A stretch of DNA of 64,000 nucleotides. It comes from Rubricoccus marinus. GTDB lineage: Bacteria; Bacteroidota; Rhodothermia; Rhodothermales; Rubricoccaceae. Positions within the stretch are counted from its first letter, which is position 1; each line of letters starts with the position of its first letter. Of this stretch, positions 32,800 through 40,735 are shown one piece after another. The stretch spans positions 1,892,622 to 1,956,621 of the forward strand of contig NZ_MQWB01000001.1 of NCBI RefSeq assembly GCF_002257665.1, read 5' to 3'. The notes under the pieces were generated by a model. That model was given only the letters and a program-made list of their open reading frames with translations, was not told where the DNA came from and did not search any database. The position numbers and the translations under genes are program-made.

Positions 32800-34755
32800 A
32801 TGACCGACCCGGCGATCACCCCCGGCCCTCTTCTCGCTACCATCGAACGCCCGGCAGACGTCCGCGCGCTCGACGTTGAGCAGCTCCCTCAGCTGTGCGA
32901 CGAGCTCCGCCAGTACATCGTCGACATCGTCGCGGTCTACGGTGGTCACTTTGGCGCGAGCCTCGGTGTTGTGGAGCTGACGGTCGCCCTCCACTGGGCG
33001 TACGACACGCCAGAGGATCAGTTGGTGTGGGACGTGGGCCACCAGGCATACGGGCACAAGATCCTGACGGGCCGCCGCGATGCGTTCCCCACCAACCGGA
33101 AGTACGGTGGCCTGAGCGGCTTCCCGAAGCGGAGCGAGAGCGAGTACGACACGTTCGGCGTGGGCCACGCGAGCACGAGCATCTCGGCCGCGCTCGGCAT
33201 GGCGACGGCGAGCAAGCTGAACGCCAGCGGCCGCAAGGTCGTCGCCGTGATTGGTGACGGGTCCATGACCGGCGGGCTTGCCTTCGAGGGCATGAACAAC
33301 GCGGGCGCGATGGACACCGACCTGCTGGTGGTCCTCAACGACAACCGCATCTCCATCGACCCCAACGTGGGCGCTCTGCACGAGTACCTCGCCAAGGTGA
33401 GCGCCAGCGGCTCTTGGAACACCCTCAAGAACGAGGTCTGGGAGATGTTCGACAAGATGAAGGGGCTCGGCGGCGGGCACCTCCAGCGCCTGGCCTCTCG
33501 TGTCGAGGACGGCATGAAGGCGGTCCTCACCCCCGGGATGTTGTTCGAAGCCCTCGGCTTCCGCTACATCGGGCCCACCGATGGGCACGACGTGGTCAAG
33601 CTGGCAACGACGCTGAAGAAGCTTCGCGATCTGCCCGGCCCGATTCTGCTCCACTCCCTCACGGTCAAGGGCAAGGGCTTCGCGCCTGCCGAGGCGGACC
33701 AGGTGAAGTGGCACGCGCAGTCCAGCCCGTTCGACAAGGTGACCGGCAAAAGCCTCGCCAAGGCGACGGCCTCTGGCGGCAAGGCGCCCAAGTACCAGGA
33801 CGTGTTCGGCGACGCCATCATCGAACTGGCGCGCGAGGACGACCGGATCGTGGGCGTGACCGCTGCGATGCCCAGCGGCACCAGCATGGGCAAGATGATG
33901 AAAGCGATGCCCGACCGAGCCTTTGATGTCGGCATCGCTGAGATGCACGCCGTCGTGTTCGCGGCCGGCATGGCGACGCAGGGGAAGTACCCTGTCTGCG
34001 CCATCTACAGCACGTTCATGCAGCGCGCCTATGACGGTGTAGTGCACGACGTGGCGCTCCAGAACCTCCCCGTCCTGTTCGCGATGGACCGCGCAGGCGT
34101 GGCCGGCGCCGATGGCCCCACGCACCACGGCGCGCTGGACATCGCGTACATGCGGGCCGTCCAAGGCATGGTTTGCGCCGCGCCGATGGACGAGCAGGAC
34201 CTTCGTGACCTCCTCTATACCGCCACGCAACACGACGGCCCGTTTGCGCTCCGCTACCCCCGCGGTGAAGCCACGGGCATGCCGATGCGCGAAGGCTTCG
34301 AGGCCATCCCGCTCGGGACGGGCCGCTGGATCACGCCAGAGGCCGACGGCGCCTCTGGCGACGTGTGCATCCTCACCTACGGCGCCATCGGTGGATACGT
34401 AGCCGAGGCGCGGCAAACGCTGGAGGCTGACGGCATCACTGCCGCGCACGCCGACCTGCGTTTCTGCAAGCCGCTCGATGAGAGCCTCTTGCGCGATGTC
34501 TTCGCGCGCTATGACAAGGTCATCACCGTCGAGGACGGCGTGGTTCAAGGTGGCGCCGGCAGCGCGGTCTTGGAGTGGGCGGCAGACGCCGACGTACTCT
34601 CCGGCACGCAGGTTGTCCGTCTCGGCCTGCCGGACTCCTACGTGGAGCACGGCTCGCAGCGGCAGCTGCACGACGAGGTCGGCATCGGACCGGACGGAAT
34701 CGCCCAAGCGGTCCGCGCGCTTGTCGGCGCACACGCAAGCGCAGAGGCGGCGTGA
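32800..34755 (+). CDS. dxs: 1-deoxy-D-xylulose-5-phosphate synthase
   Basis: A 651-residue thiamine diphosphate enzyme that condenses pyruvate and glyceraldehyde 3-phosphate, the first step of the MEP isoprenoid pathway. Signatures are LGVVELTVALHWAYDTPED, VWDVGHQAYGHKILTGR, VGHASTSISAALGMA, the ThDP/Mg site VIGDGSMTGGLAFEGMNNAG, and in the transketolase part ITVEDGVVQGGAGSAVLEW. The length is normal. Its TGA overlaps the GTG of the next gene. The organism also has an HMG-CoA reductase at 3097. Confidence 0.97.
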   Translation: MTDPAITPGPLLATIERPADVRALDVEQLPQLCDELRQYIVDIVAVYGGHFGASLGVVELTVALHWAYDTPEDQLVWDVGHQAYGHKILTGRRDAFPTNRKYGGLSGFPKRSESEYDTFGVGHASTSISAALGMATASKLNASGRKVVAVIGDGSMTGGLAFEGMNNAGAMDTDLLVVLNDNRISIDPNVGALHEYLAKVSASGSWNTLKNEVWEMFDKMKGLGGGHLQRLASRVEDGMKAVLTPGMLFEALGFRYIGPTDGHDVVKLATTLKKLRDLPGPILLHSLTVKGKGFAPAEADQVKWHAQSSPFDKVTGKSLAKATASGGKAPKYQDVFGDAIIELAREDDRIVGVTAAMPSGTSMGKMMKAMPDRAFDVGIAEMHAVVFAAGMATQGKYPVCAIYSTFMQRAYDGVVHDVALQNLPVLFAMDRAGVAGADGPTHHGALDIAYMRAVQGMVCAAPMDEQDLRDLLYTATQHDGPFALRYPRGEATGMPMREGFEAIPLGTGRWITPEADGASGDVCILTYGAIGGYVAEARQTLEADGITAAHADLRFCKPLDESLLRDVFARYDKVITVEDGVVQGGAGSAVLEWAADADVLSGTQVVRLGLPDSYVEHGSQRQLHDEVGIGPDGIAQAVRALVGAHASAEAA

Positions 34756-35015
34756 CCGCTTCCGCGCGCCCAGCCTCTGATCGGCAGGGTCGTGCCCCTC
34801 TGTGGATCGCAGCGATCATCAACACGCTGATCGGTGTCCCCGTCCTGCTTTTTACCCTGTACGGATGGCTCCTGATAGGTCTGGGAGGCAGTGACGCGAG
34901 CACCCTGGCGCTTATGACGGCCGGGATGTTTGTCGCGCCACTGGTCGGGACAGTGCTTCTCGTCGGCTACTGGCGTGCCGCCAGAGGCACGTTGAAGCGC
35001 GCGCGCCTTCTGTAG
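34752..35015 (+). CDS. Small membrane protein, interrupted by an in-frame TAG
   Basis: The GTG start overlaps the dxs stop codon by 4 bases. The 87 residues contain two membrane segments, LWIAAIINTLIGVPVLLFTLYGWLLIGL and LMTAGMFVAPLVGTVLLVGYW. The frame ends at a TAG (35013-35015). Translation of the same frame beyond the stop continues as a well-formed membrane protein to a second TAG at 35157. The gene may therefore be a four-helix protein of 135 residues broken by a nonsense change. No family recognised. Confidence 0.6.
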   Translation: MTASARPASDRQGRAPLWIAAIINTLIGVPVLLFTLYGWLLIGLGGSDASTLALMTAGMFVAPLVGTVLLVGYWRAARGTLKRARLL

Positions 35016-35159
35016 GCCACTTCGCTCGCCTTCAACGCCGTCGTTCTGGGCATTTCAGCGATGTTCATCGCGGACATTCCGCTGCTCTCGCTACTGGGTG
35101 CGTGGGCTCTCTATATGAGCGCCCTGAGCGCCTACCGGATGCGGGCCGTGGTGGTCTAG
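35016..35159 (+). pseudogene. Same-frame continuation after the TAG: two further membrane helices
   Basis: Reading on from 35016 in the same frame gives 47 residues, including ATSLAFNAVVLGISAMFIAD and IPLLSLLGAWALYMSALSAY, ending in a TAG fused to a motif palindrome. Open length, hydrophobic pattern and the stop-palindrome junction suggest that this was the original C-terminal half. Confidence 0.5.
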
Positions 35160-35176
35160 CCTCTGGCGCCAGAGGC
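35159..35176. repeat. Motif palindrome, type A, fused to a TAG stop
   Basis: The G of the TAG at 35157-35159 is the first base of the palindrome. Confidence 0.95.
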
Positions 35177-35243
35177 TGGCACCTCGCCGGACGCGGGCAC
35201 CCGGGCGGGTGGTGCACCGGTTTTTCCTGAAGCCTCTGGCGAA

Positions 35244-35291
35244 GCGCCGCTATCTTCGGCGCACGTTGCCGGGCCTCGCAGGAGACCCGGC
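35244..35291 (+). terminator. Tandem hairpins upstream of the PpiD-like gene
   Basis: GCGCCG (35244-35249) pairs with CGGCGC (35257-35262). A second stem, GCCGGG (35268-35273) with CCCGGC (35286-35291), is followed by GGCGTTGTTTCT. They lie 85-132 bases after the end of the dxs unit and may end its transcript. Confidence 0.5.
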
Positions 35292-35375
35292 GGCGTTGTT
35301 TCTACGGGACGCCAGAGGCTCTGCCGCGCGCGCCCGCCTCCTCAGACTTCTCCCCCGCACGGCGGGGTACGCGTT

Positions 35376-37460
35376 ATGGGCATGATGGTAAAAATCCGCC
35401 AGAAGGTGGGATCGGCCATGATCTTCGTGCTGGTGCTGGCCTTCGGCGGGCTCTGGATGCTCCAGGACTCCGGCGTCTTCGACGCGATCGGCGGCGGCCC
35501 ACAGGGCAGCTCCATCGCGCGAGTCGACGGCATCGACGTGTCCGCCGAGCTGTTTGACCAGGCCGTTGAGCAACGCGTACAGCTCTACGAACAGCAGGGC
35601 ATCGAGGTCACCGAAACCGTCCGTGCGCAGATCGAGACCGAGGTCTTCGACGCGCTCGTGGACAACGCGCTCCGCGAGAAGGAGATGGAGCGCCTCGGCA
35701 TCGAGGTCTCAGACGCCGAGGTCACCGACCTCATCACCGGCGCCAACCCGGACCCGCTCATCCTGCAGCTCTTCCCCGACGGGCAGGGCGGCGTGGATCG
35801 CGCCAGCATCCGCGAGCTCGTGGACCGCGCGAGCGATGACCCACAGCTCCGCACGCAGCTTGTCGGCCTGCAAGAGCAGATCCGCCAGGGCCGCCGCCAG
35901 GCCAAGCTCGACGCGATGGTGAACGCGAGCGTTCGCGTGAGCTCCGCCGAGATTGAGCGGGAGTTCGTGCGCCGCGCCCGCCGCGCCGCCGTGCAGTACG
36001 TCGCCCTCCGCTACGCGGACGTGGCCGACAGCGAGGTCGAGATCAGCGACGCGGACCTTCAGTCCTACTACCGCGAGAACTCGGACGACTACGAGCGCGA
36101 GGCGACCTCCACCGTGGAGTACGTCTCGTTCCCGAAGACGCCGACGGCAGCCGACTCCGCCAAGGCTCTCAACGAGCTCCGCGAGATCCGCAGCGGTCTC
36201 GCTGCCGCGCAGGACCCCGGCGCGTTCGCGTCGCAGTACACGTTCGGCGCCGTCACGGCCCCGGAGTTCACGCCAGCGGCGGACCTGCCGCCGAAGCTCG
36301 CCGACGCCATCTACTCCAACGTCCAGGTCGGCCGCGTCGTCGGGCCGGTCGTCGCAGGAGGCGAGGCGGCGGTCGTCAAGATTACTGGCGTCCGCGATGC
36401 GGAAGACCCGATCGTCCACGCGCGTCACATCCTGCTCCCCGCCACCCAGGCGGCGCAGGCCAACTCGCTCAAGGCTCGGATTCAAAGCGGCGAGATCTCG
36501 TTCGAGGACGCGGCACGTCAGAACTCCATCGACGATGCCAACAAGGCCACTGGCGGTGATCTCGGCTGGTTCAGCCGTGGCCGGATGGTTCGTCCGTTCG
36601 AGGAGGCCGTATTCGCGGCTCCCGTTGGAACGGTCGTCGGTCCGGTGGAGACGCAGTTCGGCTTGCACCTCGTCCGGGTAGAGGCCCGCGCGAACCAGCA
36701 GGCGCAGATCGTGCGCATCACGCGCCCGGTCCAGGGTGACTACACCAAGATCCGGGACCGCGCGGAGGACTTCCAGGTCTTTACCGAGGAGGAAGGTCTG
36801 GTGTTCGCCGATGCCGCCCGCGAGCAGAACCTCCAGACCACGAGCGTGCTCGTGACCGAGGACCAGAACGCGCTTCCGAATCTTCAGGTCGGTCGCGACT
36901 TCTTCCGCTTCGTCCGCGGAGCCAAGGTGGGAGACCTCTCCGACCCACTCGACGCCGGTGACCAGATCATCGTCGCTCGCTTGGCCGAGAAGATCCCCGC
37001 CGGCACGCGTCCCTTCGAGGAGGTCGAGTCGCAGGTTCGCTCCGAGGTGCTGATCGCGAAGAAGCGGGCCGTGCAGGCCGAGCGACTCCGCGCCGCTGCC
37101 ACGTCGACCGCCTCGCTCAACGCGATCGCGCAGGCCTCTGGCGGGACGGTTCAGACCGTCGAAGCGCTCACGCTCGCCAACCCCACGGTACCGGGCTTCG
37201 GCCGCGAGCCTCGCCTCGTCGGCGCGGCGTTCGGTCTCCGCCCCGGCCAGCGTAGCGGCGTGATCGAAGGCGAGAACGCCGCGTTCGTCGTCCGCACGAC
37301 AGGCCTCCGCGGCGGTCTGCCAAACGAGATGACGGACCAGACGCGCGACCAGATCGCGACGCAGCTCCTGCAGCGCAAGCGTCAGCAGGTGCAGCAGGCT
37401 TGGCTCCAAGCGCTCCGCGACGGCGCGGACATCGAGGACTACCGCTCTCGCTTCCTCTAG
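35376..37460 (+). CDS. PpiD/SurA-like periplasmic peptidyl-prolyl isomerase
   Basis: A 694-residue protein with one N-terminal membrane anchor (GSAMIFVLVLAFGGLWML). A SurA_N-type chaperone domain follows, opening SIARVDGIDVSAELFDQAVEQ. The parvulin domain lies around residues 345-435, with VHARHILLPAT, SFEDAARQNSIDDANKATGGDLGWFSRGRMV and FGLHLVRV, all family marks. A second, more degenerate parvulin-like region may follow. The role is folding of exported proteins at the inner membrane, which fits the nearby bamA cluster. The TAG stop is fused to a palindrome and followed by a strong terminator. Only one motif copy lies in its 2.1 kb. Confidence 0.88.
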   Translation: MGMMVKIRQKVGSAMIFVLVLAFGGLWMLQDSGVFDAIGGGPQGSSIARVDGIDVSAELFDQAVEQRVQLYEQQGIEVTETVRAQIETEVFDALVDNALREKEMERLGIEVSDAEVTDLITGANPDPLILQLFPDGQGGVDRASIRELVDRASDDPQLRTQLVGLQEQIRQGRRQAKLDAMVNASVRVSSAEIEREFVRRARRAAVQYVALRYADVADSEVEISDADLQSYYRENSDDYEREATSTVEYVSFPKTPTAADSAKALNELREIRSGLAAAQDPGAFASQYTFGAVTAPEFTPAADLPPKLADAIYSNVQVGRVVGPVVAGGEAAVVKITGVRDAEDPIVHARHILLPATQAAQANSLKARIQSGEISFEDAARQNSIDDANKATGGDLGWFSRGRMVRPFEEAVFAAPVGTVVGPVETQFGLHLVRVEARANQQAQIVRITRPVQGDYTKIRDRAEDFQVFTEEEGLVFADAAREQNLQTTSVLVTEDQNALPNLQVGRDFFRFVRGAKVGDLSDPLDAGDQIIVARLAEKIPAGTRPFEEVESQVRSEVLIAKKRAVQAERLRAAATSTASLNAIAQASGGTVQTVEALTLANPTVPGFGREPRLVGAAFGLRPGQRSGVIEGENAAFVVRTTGLRGGLPNEMTDQTRDQIATQLLQRKRQQVQQAWLQALRDGADIEDYRSRFL

Positions 37461-37477
37461 CCTCTGGCGCCAGAGGC
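37460..37477. repeat. Motif palindrome, type A, fused to the ppiD-like TAG stop
   Basis: The G of the stop codon is the first base of the palindrome. A separate intrinsic terminator lies 18 bases further on, so the palindrome is not needed as the terminator here. Confidence 0.95.
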
Positions 37478-37494
37478 GCTCGACGGCCAGTTAG

Positions 37495-37528
37495 ACGGGC
37501 CGCTTCTACGGAGGCGGCCCGTTTTTTT
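37495..37528 (+). terminator. Intrinsic terminator after the PpiD-like gene
   Basis: ACGGGCCGC (37495-37503) pairs exactly with GCGGCCCGT (37514-37522), and a run of seven T residues follows. Confidence 0.93.
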
Positions 37529-37617
37529 GTGGCCGCAGGCCGGGGAGATAGAAGCCTCGCCTCTGGCGCAAGCGGCGCGCGATGGCACTCTGGCTACCGC
37601 GGACTCAACCCAGAGGG

Positions 37618-37926
37618 TCAGTTCGCCATGAGCGGCGGTCCATCGCCGACCACCGTCACGTCTTGGACGGCGAACCATCCTTCGCCCTCGCCGCCGGCGG
37701 AGTTCTTGTAGGGCACCTCCTCCCCTTCGGGTCCCTTGGACGGCTCGATATCGACGACGTAGACGAGGTCCTTCCGGATCTCGCGGCCCTCAGCGTCAGT
37801 GCCGACGAGGACGTCGCCAGAGGCGTCGGCCACGCGGCCTTCGAGGGCGCCGAGCAGGAAGCCCTCACGTGTGTAGAGGTGAACGCGGACGCGCTTGCCG
37901 ACGAGGTGGTAGTTGCGTGCTGACAT
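37618..37926 (-). CDS. Small protein of unknown function, possibly Sm-like
   Basis: A 102-residue protein from the ATG at 37926 (MSARNYHLVGKRVRVHLYTR). The first 65 residues have an SH3/Sm-like strand pattern: KRVRVHLYTREGFLLGALEGRVADASGDVLVGTD then EIRKDLVYVVDIEP, reminiscent of small RNA- or ligand-binding barrels. The tail is acidic and Gly-rich. This fold guess is weak and I name no family. It ends about 90 bases from the convergent terminator of the PpiD-like gene. Confidence 0.65.
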   Translation of the reverse strand: MSARNYHLVGKRVRVHLYTREGFLLGALEGRVADASGDVLVGTDAEGREIRKDLVYVVDIEPSKGPEGEEVPYKNSAGGEGEGWFAVQDVTVVGDGPPLMAN

Positions 37927-37958
37927 GCCGCCCATACGCGCGAGCGCGGCGCAGGCTC

Positions 37959-37976
37959 CGCCAGAGGCCTCTGGCG
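37959..37976. repeat. Motif palindrome, type B, between divergent genes
   Basis: Sits in the 90-base gap between the Sm-like gene and the chorismate mutase gene. Confidence 0.95.
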
Positions 37977-38016
37977 CTCGCGGCGCGGGGAAGGGATCTT
38001 CCTTCTCGCCCCACAT

Positions 38017-38403
38017 GTGACCGTGCCCGACGCTTTCCTCGACGCCCTCCGCCCCCTCCTCGCGGCTCAAGACCCGGCCATCGAAGCGGACGCACGCGCG
38101 CTCGGCCCGTGGCGCGACCGGATCGACGCCATCGACCGGGCGATCAGCACGCTCTTGAACGAGCGGATGCGGTGCGCGCACGCCATCGGCGAGATCAAGC
38201 GCCTCTTGGACGTGCCGGTCTACGCGCCACGGCGGGAGGAGGACGTGCTGCGCAACGCGTCGAGCGTGGCAGGCCCGCTGCCAGAGGCTGTGGTGCGACG
38301 CCTGTTCGAGCGCATCATCGACGAGACGCGGACGCTGGAGCGCGAGGCCAGCCAGGCCTCTGGCGCGGCGCCATCCCATGCAGCCCCTGACACCAGAGGC
38401 TAG
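38017..38403 (+). CDS. Chorismate mutase, AroQ type
   Basis: A 128-residue protein from a GTG. The AroQ helical domain is clear: LGPWRDRIDAIDRAISTLLNERMRCAHAIGEIKRLLDVPVYAPRRE, holding the conserved arginine, lysine and R-x-x-E residues of the active site. RRLFERIIDETRTLE forms the third helix. It converts chorismate to prephenate for Phe and Tyr. The tail (SQASGAAPSHAAPDTRG) is dispensable sequence made largely from motif copies. The last 4 bases overlap the convergent queE gene. Confidence 0.92.
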   Translation: MTVPDAFLDALRPLLAAQDPAIEADARALGPWRDRIDAIDRAISTLLNERMRCAHAIGEIKRLLDVPVYAPRREEDVLRNASSVAGPLPEAVVRRLFERIIDETRTLEREASQASGAAPSHAAPDTRG

Positions 38404-39200
38404 TCCACGCCGAGGGCTTTGTGACCCTGCACGCTCACGCGCCAGCGCGGGTCGGCCAGCGCGAGGTCTACGGCGAGCCGCGCCGCGGCCTCGAAGCGGG
38501 GGCCGTCCTCGGGCTGGAGCCACAGCAACGGCCCTGCCAGGCTCCGCTCCCGCACGCGCTGCGCCAGAGGCCTGTACGCCTCGGGCCGGTAGTCCGGGAC
38601 CACCAGCTTGAGCTCGTCGCACGTCTCGATCTCCAGCCGCGCTGCGGCCAGCTTGGGGCTGCACACGATCCAGTCTGGCCAGTCGGCCTCGTCGCCGAAG
38701 GCGCCGGCAAGCGAGAGCGTGCCGTTGGTCTCCACGGCCACGGTCACGCCTCTGGCGTGGAGCGCGCGGATCAGGGCCGCATCGGCCTGGAGAAGCGGCT
38801 CGCCGCCCGTGAGAACGCAGAACGTGACGCCGTCGCCCGTGGCGACGACCGCATCCGCGAGGTCCGAGGCCGTAAGGCGCACGCTGCCTTCCTTGGTAAA
38901 AGCGGTGTCGCACCAGAGCGGGCAGTCGGCGCCGTTGCGCTCGGCGTCGCGCGCGCGGTCGGCCTCGTAGCCGCTCCACATGTTGCACGCGACGAGGCGC
39001 ACGAACACGGCCGGGCGGCCCGCCCAGAACCCCTCACCCTGGAGCGTCCGCCACAGCGCCCGCACGCGGTACGTCTTCTCGCCAGAGGCCGCACTCGGCG
39101 CCACGCGAGAGGCGAGCCCGTCCTCGCGCTCGGCCTCTGGCGCGGTGAGCGAGGCTTCTGGCGGCAAAGGCGCACTCTCTTTTTTTCTCTCGTCGTGCAC
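38400..39200 (-). CDS. queE: 7-carboxy-7-deazaguanine synthase QueE
   Basis: A radical SAM enzyme that makes the deazaguanine ring for queuosine. The GTG at 39200 (overlapping the queC stop by one base) gives 266 residues with a 45-residue low-complexity N-terminus. Family marks are RTLQGEGFWAGRPAVFVRL, then the cysteine segment, FCVLTGGEPLLQ (G-G-E), VAVETNGTL and the SPK motif in VCSPKLAAARLE. The iron-sulfur cysteines are present but spaced unusually: CNMWSGYEADRA... then CPLWCDT, giving C-x20-C-x3-C instead of the usual C-x14-C-x2-C. Confidence 0.9.
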   Translation of the reverse strand: MHDERKKESAPLPPEASLTAPEAEREDGLASRVAPSAASGEKTYRVRALWRTLQGEGFWAGRPAVFVRLVACNMWSGYEADRARDAERNGADCPLWCDTAFTKEGSVRLTASDLADAVVATGDGVTFCVLTGGEPLLQADAALIRALHARGVTVAVETNGTLSLAGAFGDEADWPDWIVCSPKLAAARLEIETCDELKLVVPDYRPEAYRPLAQRVRERSLAGPLLWLQPEDGPRFEAAARLAVDLALADPRWRVSVQGHKALGVD

Positions 39201-39904
39201 TACACCCACCCCTTTTCGCGCGCCTCTTCCCAGCCGCGTGCGCGGAGCACGGAGGCCGGGTTGTCCAGCTTGCCGTAGCCCCAGTCGTGGCGCTCGGAGC
39301 GGTCGCCGTTGTAATCCGTGTGGCTCATCTCGCGGACGGTCTCCAGCACGTCCAGCCCGCGCACCGTTCCTAGGTCGCGCGCCAACTTCCACGTTTCCGC
39401 CTTGGTGAGGTGCATCAGCGGCGTGTGAATGCGAACGGGCGCGTCCAGCGCAAGCGCGAGCGTGGCCTCTTGCGAAGCAACGAAATCCAGACGGCAGTCC
39501 GGGTAGCCGGAGTAGTCGGTCTGGCACACGCCGGTAACGAGGTCTCGCGTTTGGGTGAGGTACGCGCGAGAGGCCGCGAGCGTCAGGAACAGCGCGTTTC
39601 GGCCCGGCACGAACGACGCAGGGAGGTCCGGCGCGAGCGCGTGCTCGGCGTTCGTGTCGCCGCCGTCGGTCAGCGCGGAGCCCGCAAGGAGTCCGCGCAT
39701 GTCGGCTACGTGGAACGGCACGCCAGAGGCCTCGGCGATGGCACGTGCCTGCTCCAACTCGACCGCGTGCCGTTGCCCGTAGTCGAACGCCAGCGCGTCG
39801 ACGTGCTCCCAGCGCGAGAGCGCCCAGAACAGGCACGTCGTGGAATCTTGCCCGCCTGAAAACAGGACGAGCGCGCGGGAGCCGAGGGGGGCGCGGTCGG
39901 TCAT
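39200..39904 (-). CDS. queC: 7-cyano-7-deazaguanine synthase QueC
   Basis: A 234-residue ATP-dependent ligase that converts carboxydeazaguanine to preQ0. It starts MTDRAPLGSRALVLFSGGQD with the PP-loop SGGQDSTTCL. ALAFDYGQRHAVELEQARAIA, FVPGRNALFLTLAAS and TGVCQTDYSGYPDCR, with zinc cysteines, are family marks. The usual C-terminal C-x2-C-x2-C zinc cluster is not seen; the end reads SERHDWGYGKLDNPASVLRARG, so zinc binding may differ. It is coupled to queE. Confidence 0.92.
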   Translation of the reverse strand: MTDRAPLGSRALVLFSGGQDSTTCLFWALSRWEHVDALAFDYGQRHAVELEQARAIAEASGVPFHVADMRGLLAGSALTDGGDTNAEHALAPDLPASFVPGRNALFLTLAASRAYLTQTRDLVTGVCQTDYSGYPDCRLDFVASQEATLALALDAPVRIHTPLMHLTKAETWKLARDLGTVRGLDVLETVREMSHTDYNGDRSERHDWGYGKLDNPASVLRARGWEEAREKGWV

Positions 39905-40054
39905 AGCGTGGCGGTGTGGGAGCCGCGCCCCGCCTGAGGCGCCAGAGGCCCCGAGTGGACGCGCGGCGGCATCGGTTCTCCGCGAAGAACGGACCTCCGG
40001 CGCCGATGCGCCCGTCTGCATCGTTGTATCCTCGCCCGATTCATTCCGACACGC

Positions 40055-40630
40055 ATGCACATCACGACCGAACCGGCCGCGCCAGAGGCGGCCTCTGGCG
40101 ACAGCGCCGAGGCGCGTCTCGCTGAGATCCAGGCGCAGGCTGCCGAGCACGCTCGGCTCTCCATCGCGCACATGGCGCGCTACGGCATCAAGCCGGAGGG
40201 GCGCGTGGCCACGTTCCTCCCGCCAGAGGTCCGGCAACACGAGATCCACCGGTTGCCGTACGAGCACGCCGCGCGGCAGCGCGTGAGCTACGAGACCGAG
40301 CCCGGCGAGTTCACGGCGCTCTGCCCGTTTTCCGGCCTTCCCGATTCCGGCAGCGTCCACATCGAGTACGTCCCGGGGGAGTGGCTGCTCGAGCTCAAAA
40401 GCTTGAAGTACTACCTCATGAGCTGGCGCCACATCGGCGCCGCGCAGGAGGACATCACGGCGTTCATGTACGAGGACCTCGCGCGGCACCTCGCGCCGTT
40501 CGATCAGCTCGTCGTCACGACCGATTACACCGTCCGCGGTGGCATCCACACCGTGTGCCGCGTGGACAGCCGCGAGCAGGCCTCTGGCGAGGCCGCCGCC
40601 TCTGACGACGCCACGGCCGCCTCGTCCTAA
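40055..40630 (+). CDS. queF: NADPH-dependent 7-cyano-7-deazaguanine reductase QueF
   Basis: A 191-residue tunnel-fold enzyme that reduces preQ0 to preQ1. The active-site region FTALCPFSGLPDSGSVHIEYVPGEWLLELKSLKYYLMSWR contains the catalytic cysteine and aspartate and the QueF motif. It starts with 40 residues of low complexity, partly made of two motif copies (Pro-Glu-Ala-Ala-Ser-Gly). It is divergent from queC with a 150-base gap that holds one motif copy. No preQ1 riboswitch could be recognised there. Confidence 0.94.
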   Translation: MHITTEPAAPEAASGDSAEARLAEIQAQAAEHARLSIAHMARYGIKPEGRVATFLPPEVRQHEIHRLPYEHAARQRVSYETEPGEFTALCPFSGLPDSGSVHIEYVPGEWLLELKSLKYYLMSWRHIGAAQEDITAFMYEDLARHLAPFDQLVVTTDYTVRGGIHTVCRVDSREQASGEAAASDDATAASS

Positions 40631-40735
40631 CGCCAGCGGCCTCACGCGCACGCCGTGCGCGACAATCGCCGCCGCTAAACGCCCCTCCCCCGCCCTGGCG
40701 CGACCTGTGACCTTCCGCGCCTGTCCCACCGCATC

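Noticed and set aside
39905-40054. A preQ1 riboswitch ahead of the queC or queF gene
   Set aside because: No recognisable preQ1 aptamer pattern; the gap holds a motif copy and GC-rich sequence only.
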